Assembly (NCBI RefSeq): GCF_024448135.1
Contig: NZ_JAMRYX010000102.1
Span: 1 to 64,000 of the forward strand
Origin: Methylocystis suflitae
Lineage (GTDB): Bacteria; Pseudomonadota; Alphaproteobacteria; Rhizobiales; Beijerinckiaceae
Direction: 5' to 3'
Length of the DNA: 64,000 nucleotides
The number at the start of each line of letters is the position of its first letter. The first letter of the stretch is position 1. Below, piece after piece: positions 60,973 through 64,000 of the stretch. The notes beneath the pieces were generated by a model. It was not told the origin of the DNA and made no database searches. It saw only the letters and a list, made by a program, of their open reading frames with translations. The translations under genes and the position numbers were made by a program.

Positions 60973-61380
60973 ATGTCTGCTCTCTTCACGCTAGAAGCAA
61001 TCGACAAAAACTGGCTTCCTATCTCCCGCGGGCAGTTCGAGGCGATACTTGGCGGCGCGTGCGCATTCTATCTCGATCGAAGCAAGGCGCCCAGAATCAC
61101 AGAAAGCATTGCGCCAATGGTCGCCGACTTCCGGCATGACTACTGGCCGGAAGAATATCCATCGCCAGCAGGAGCCGACATGGACTTCTTCGAGTTCAGC
61201 GACTACCCGCGCGAGGAGCGGCTTGAATTGTTGCGCGCGATGGAGGCCTATTACGCTGACTTTCAGCGCGACCAACTCGACCCTGGGCTGAATTGGATGC
61301 GTAGCCGCCGGCCAAATTTCGTCGCCGCTTTCGAGGAAGTGATCGCACTGATGCGCGAAGAGCTCGCGGCGACGTCGTAG
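60973..61380 (+). CDS. Putative immunity protein, type A copy 2
   Basis: 135-aa paralogue of 60488-60895, same length. The C-terminal 60 residues are nearly identical (FFEFSDYPREERLELLRAME, YYADFQRDQL, NFVAAFEEVIALMREELAAT) while the N-terminal half differs, e.g. in the loop DYWPEEYPSPAGADMD. This pattern suggests duplication with divergence of the toxin-contact region, or an immunity gene left from a displaced tip. ATG 60973; the 77-bp gap contains the short frame MFDLDYELVPPP. Confidence 0.6.
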   Translation: MSALFTLEAIDKNWLPISRGQFEAILGGACAFYLDRSKAPRITESIAPMVADFRHDYWPEEYPSPAGADMDFFEFSDYPREERLELLRAMEAYYADFQRDQLDPGLNWMRSRRPNFVAAFEEVIALMREELAATS

Positions 61381-61421
61381 GCGCGACGCGCGCCTATGAC
61401 GTCTCGCCATTTCTGTATGGA

Positions 61422-61784
61422 TTGAGAGTGGCTAAGAACATCCAACAAATATTCGAATCCATATGTCTCTCGATTGACCTTGGATTCTATTACAAGCACG
61501 CTTCGAAGAAGCCTTGGAGCGATATTGACGAATTGCTGCAAAATGTCATAGCCGACGCCTTAGCTCCATACGATCGATCGGAGCTAATCACTTTACGCGA
61601 CTGCCTGGATCAACTTCTTAGTTCCAACGATCCGGCGGAGGTTCTAACAGAGACCTGGAACAGGATGAAGCCGTTGACAGCATTTTTCGGAGACGCGGAG
61701 GACGCCTCCGCAGATACCGGGATCGTTCACGTGTTCAAACAGCTTCGTCGCGCTATCGAGGAGAGATTAACGAGCCCGGCATAG
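61422..61784 (+). CDS. Putative CdiI-like immunity protein, type B copy 1
   Basis: 120-aa protein (IDLGFYYKHASKKPWSDIDE, APYDRSELITLRDCLDQLLS, NDPAEVLTETWNRM). It aligns along most of its length with the protein at 63164, and both resemble CdiI-type immunity proteins (short helical, FHQD/FYYK start). Start TTG 61422 or GTG 61428. Base composition is visibly more A+T-rich than the portal sequence. It stands directly before the second portal fragment, so it is not next to the RNase A-like toxin whose immunity family it resembles: possibly an orphan from an earlier toxin. Confidence 0.55.
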   Translation: MRVAKNIQQIFESICLSIDLGFYYKHASKKPWSDIDELLQNVIADALAPYDRSELITLRDCLDQLLSSNDPAEVLTETWNRMKPLTAFFGDAEDASADTGIVHVFKQLRRAIEERLTSPA

Positions 61785-61798
61785 CGTTCACCTTGAAG

Positions 61799-63153
61799 CG
61801 CCGCTCGCCGCCGCGCAAGTGGCGCTCGACACGCATAACGCCGCGAGCTTTTGGAACAAGGCGCTCTTGGACAATTCCGCGCGGCCGTCGGGCGCCCTCG
61901 TCTATGCGGGGCCGGAAGGCGCGCATCTCACCGACGCGCAATTCTCGCGGCTGAAGGAAGAGCTGGAGGAGAATTTCTCCGGCGCGACCAACGCCGGGCG
62001 GCCGCTGCTGCTCGAAGGCGGGCTCGACTGGAAGGCGCTGTCGCTCTCGCCAAAGGACATGGATTTTGCCGAGTCGAAAGCGGGCTCCGCGCGCGAGATC
62101 GCGCTCGCCTTCGGCGTGCCGCCGCTGCTGCTGGGTCTTCCCGGCGACAATACGTTCAGCAATTACGCCGAGGCCAATCGCGCCTTCTGGCGCCAGACTG
62201 TTCTGCCGCTCGTCGCGCGGGTGCAGAAGAGCTTTCAGGCCTGGCTGCAACCAGGCTTCGGTTCTTTCCGCCTCGACTACAACGCCGACCGTCTCGAGGC
62301 ATTGGCGAGCGAGCGCGCAAGCGAATGGGAGCGCGTCGGCAAGGCGGCGTTCCTCACGCTCGACGAACAGCGCGAGGCGGTGGGCTACGGCCCGGCGCCG
62401 AAAGAGGCGCTCGTCGCCAAAGGCGATCTCGCGCTGGAGCGCCGCTACAGCCCGGATCAGCCGCGCGTGCCGGCGGGAAGTTCCGGCGGCGGGCAATGGA
62501 CGAGCGGCGGCGGGTTTTCGGGAGGCGGGTCTGGCGGCGCGCGAGATGCGGGGGGCCGAGTCCAGACGGCGCTGAACGCGAATCCGAATGTCGCTAGCGA
62601 CGCGGACAACCCCATCGCGCGCGCACAAAGTCGGCGCGTCGCGGGTGGAGAGAATGTCGCCTTCAATCGAGATCAAGAACTCAACCGCGTAATTGAATCT
62701 CAGGTCCATCGGGTACAGAGTAGAAGATACGATGTCGACCTTGCTGAAGAAGAGCGCGGTCCTCATGATGGCCACACGATCCGCGATCACGTAGGGAAGA
62801 GCGACGAAAATCTGAAACAACGTAGCGCAATAACACGAACCCGCGTCGGCCCTTTAGGATTTTGGAAACCGCGCATAGGATCGTTTCACTCATTGGCCGC
62901 CGCAAACAAATTGGTGAACTCTGCGCTTTCTCAAAACGCGGCTCTTGTTGAAGAGGTCGTAAAAGGGGGTAGGGAAGCTGCAATTCTGGAGGCTTGGTTT
63001 GATACGCCCACGGGAAAGGAAGCTTTCGCGCCGAAGTTTAATTCCTCGACCACCATTCGTGAAACTTTTGGAGTACGCATTCTCATCAGACATGATGGAG
63101 CATGGCCGCGAGGTTTTCGGATCTTCACCGCTTTCCCCATAAATCGAGACTGA
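61799..63153 (+). CDS. Partial portal fused to RNase A-like CdiA-CT toxin (orphan tip module)
   Basis: Frame from GTG 61819 gives 444 aa. Sequence homologous to the main portal begins abruptly at 61799 (matching 58932) and covers portal residues ~195-400, almost identical. The same linker RYSPDQPRVPAGSSGGG follows, then a related short spacer (NPNVASDADNPIARAQ) and a different tip, residues ~300-444: HTIRDHVGKSDENL, IGSFHSLAAANKLVNSAL, EVVKGGREAAILEAW, and a C-terminus GFRIFTAFPIN. That is the pattern of the bacterial CdiA-CT RNase A domain (first described in Yersinia kristensenii): conserved His in HTI/DHV, the HVGK motif and the C-terminal T-x-[YF]-P. No ribosome binding site or full N-terminus, so it is probably silent until recombined. 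Confidence 0.72.
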
Positions 63154-63163
63154 GGCCGCACCC

Positions 63164-63475
63164 ATGAAGCTTCCCGACGTTTTTCAAGGGCTGACACTGT
63201 TTTTTCACCAAGACATCGACACAGCGTACAAAAATCTTGAAGAACTGGTGCACTTGGCCCTCTTCTCATACTCGCCGGCAGAGCGACAGGCTCTCAAGGA
63301 TTATATGAAAGAGCTGACAGACGGCAGATATGATGAAACGCAGCTGAGAGAAATCTGGCTAAAGAGCAAGGCTGAGGTGCTGCCTTTTTGGGGAGATGAG
63401 GGAAGCTGTACCGAGTGCCTGATTTATCTACTTAAACTGATCGAAGAGGATGTTCCGCCGAACAGGCCGGGATGA
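63164..63475 (+). CDS. CdiI-like immunity protein for the RNase A-like tip, type B copy 2
   Basis: 103-aa protein MKLPDVFQGLTLFFHQDIDT, NLEELVHLALFSYSPAERQA, LREIWLKSKAEVL. It resembles the CdiI family paired with RNase A-like CdiA-CT toxins and aligns with the protein at 61422. It lies 10 bp after the toxin stop with ATG 63164. The composition is A+T-rich compared with the portal copies. The pairing is inferred from position and family resemblance. Confidence 0.62.
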   Translation: MKLPDVFQGLTLFFHQDIDTAYKNLEELVHLALFSYSPAERQALKDYMKELTDGRYDETQLREIWLKSKAEVLPFWGDEGSCTECLIYLLKLIEEDVPPNRPG

Positions 63476-63540
63476 TACTTTCGTAGCCTGCGACTCGTTG
63501 CAATAAATCGCTCAGCTTTTCCTCTCGCACATAGGGCCCT

Positions 63541-63948
63541 TCGCATCTCACCGACGCGCAATTCTCGCGGCTGAAGGAAGAGCTGGAAGAGAGTTTCTCC
63601 GGCGCGACCAACGCCGGAAGGCCGCTGCTGCTCGAAGGCGGGCTCGACTGGAAAGCGCTGTCGCTTTCGCCGAAAGACATGGATTTTGCCGAGTCGAAGG
63701 CGGGCGCCGCGCGCGAGATCGCGCTCGCCTTCGGCGTGCCGCCGCTGCTGCTGGGCCTGCCCGGCGACAATACATTCAGCAATTATGCCGAGGCCAATCG
63801 CGCCTTCTGGCGCCAGACCGTGCTGCCGCTCGTCGCGCGGGTGCAGAAGAGCTTTCAGGCCTGGCTGCAACCAGGCTTCCGTTCTTTCCGCCTCGACTAT
63901 AACGCCGACCGTCTTGAAGACTTAGCGAGCGAGCGCGCAAGCAAATGA
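63541..63948 (+). pseudogene. Third, truncated portal fragment
   Basis: Begins without a start codon at 63544 (HLTDAQFSRLKEELEESFSG) and continues in the portal frame through SLSPKDMDFAESKAGAARE, AFGVPPLLLGLPGDNTFSN and ADRLEDLASERASK, then stops at 63948. Homology to the other copies ends a few bases further (GCGCGTCG, ~63957) with no linker and no toxin tip. It is a remnant or the left arm of a further module that continues outside the window. Confidence 0.75.
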
Positions 63949-64000
63949 AGCGCGTCGCCACGAGCCGCTTCGCTCGAAGGAAGCATGGTTCATGTCCGAC

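Noticed and set aside
1-64000. CRISPR arrays, tRNA or rRNA genes
   Set aside because: No regularly spaced direct repeats, cloverleaf-like sequences or conserved rRNA segments were noticed by reading; a tool search was not possible.

Overview
The window looks like chromosome from a type II methanotroph of the Methylocystis/Methylosinus group (Alphaproteobacteria, Rhizobiales). The reasons are a methanobactin biosynthesis operon at the left edge, a five-subunit NAD-dependent formate dehydrogenase operon, high G+C, alphaproteobacterial EcfG-type stress promoters and NepR, and a gene-transfer-agent-like (GTA-like) packaging locus. No rRNA, tRNA or CRISPR array was seen.

Layout. (1) 33-6097: methanobactin operon mbnB-mbnC-mbnM-mbnF-APS kinase-mbnS, with overlapping stop/start codons; mbnA should lie just left of the window. 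(2) 6227-8643: moaA, a beta-hydroxyacid dehydrogenase and a small secreted protein with an EcfG-like promoter. (3) 8784-12229 (minus): arsR-arsI-arsC-arsD-arsA with an operator at arsR, but no As(III) pump. (4) 12499-13116: LysE exporter. (5) 13528-19758: a signalling block made of a urea/amide-type binding protein, a hybrid histidine kinase, a lone receiver and a receiver-adenylate cyclase. (6) 19837-27054: small accessory enzymes (PPOX, methyltransferase, aldo/keto reductase, MDR oxidoreductase, SnoaL-like proteins), three of them next to a divergent TetR or HxlR regulator with visible operators. (7) 27226-34136: a stress island with CsbD/DUF883-like proteins, Ku-LigD-Ku end joining, a NepR-like anti-sigma factor, a 53-aa orphan gene and CsbD, several with GGAAC-N16/17-(C)GTT promoters. 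(8) 34248-41929 (minus): YchJ, then fdsG-fdsB-fdsA-fdhD-fdsD with a LysR regulator. (9) 42108-44811: NarX/NarL-type two-component pair with a DUF3280-like periplasmic protein. (10) 44977-55661: housekeeping genes (D,D-carboxypeptidase, COG0523 GTPase, cation/proton antiporter, ComF, glutaredoxin, DUF1178, DUF1254/DUF1214, PBP1A, YcgN, lipoprotein) with interspersed palindromic repeats.

(11) 55950-64000 is the most unusual part. A promoter-plus-terminator unit (a possible ~135-nt RNA) precedes a small-terminase-like gene, a GTA-type large terminase and a portal gene. The portal protein is about 300 residues longer than normal. After the portal domain comes a short motif (YSPDQPRVPAGSSGGG), a glycine-rich linker and a C-terminal domain that looks like a polymorphic toxin tip. 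Three small immunity-like genes follow. Then comes a second partial portal copy, starting mid-gene, with the same linker but a different tip that resembles the RNase A-like CdiA-CT domain; its own CdiI-like immunity gene follows. A third, truncated portal fragment ends the window. This is the architecture of CdiA/Rhs 'orphan' toxin-immunity modules, but built on a capsid portal gene. Nearly identical portal sequence in each module would let homologous recombination swap the active tip.

How parts fit together: the methanobactin operon makes, exports and sulfonates a copper chelator, and the embedded APS kinase can supply PAPS for the sulfotransferase. Formate dehydrogenase is the last step of methane oxidation. 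The stress island couples non-homologous end joining to what looks like the general stress response.
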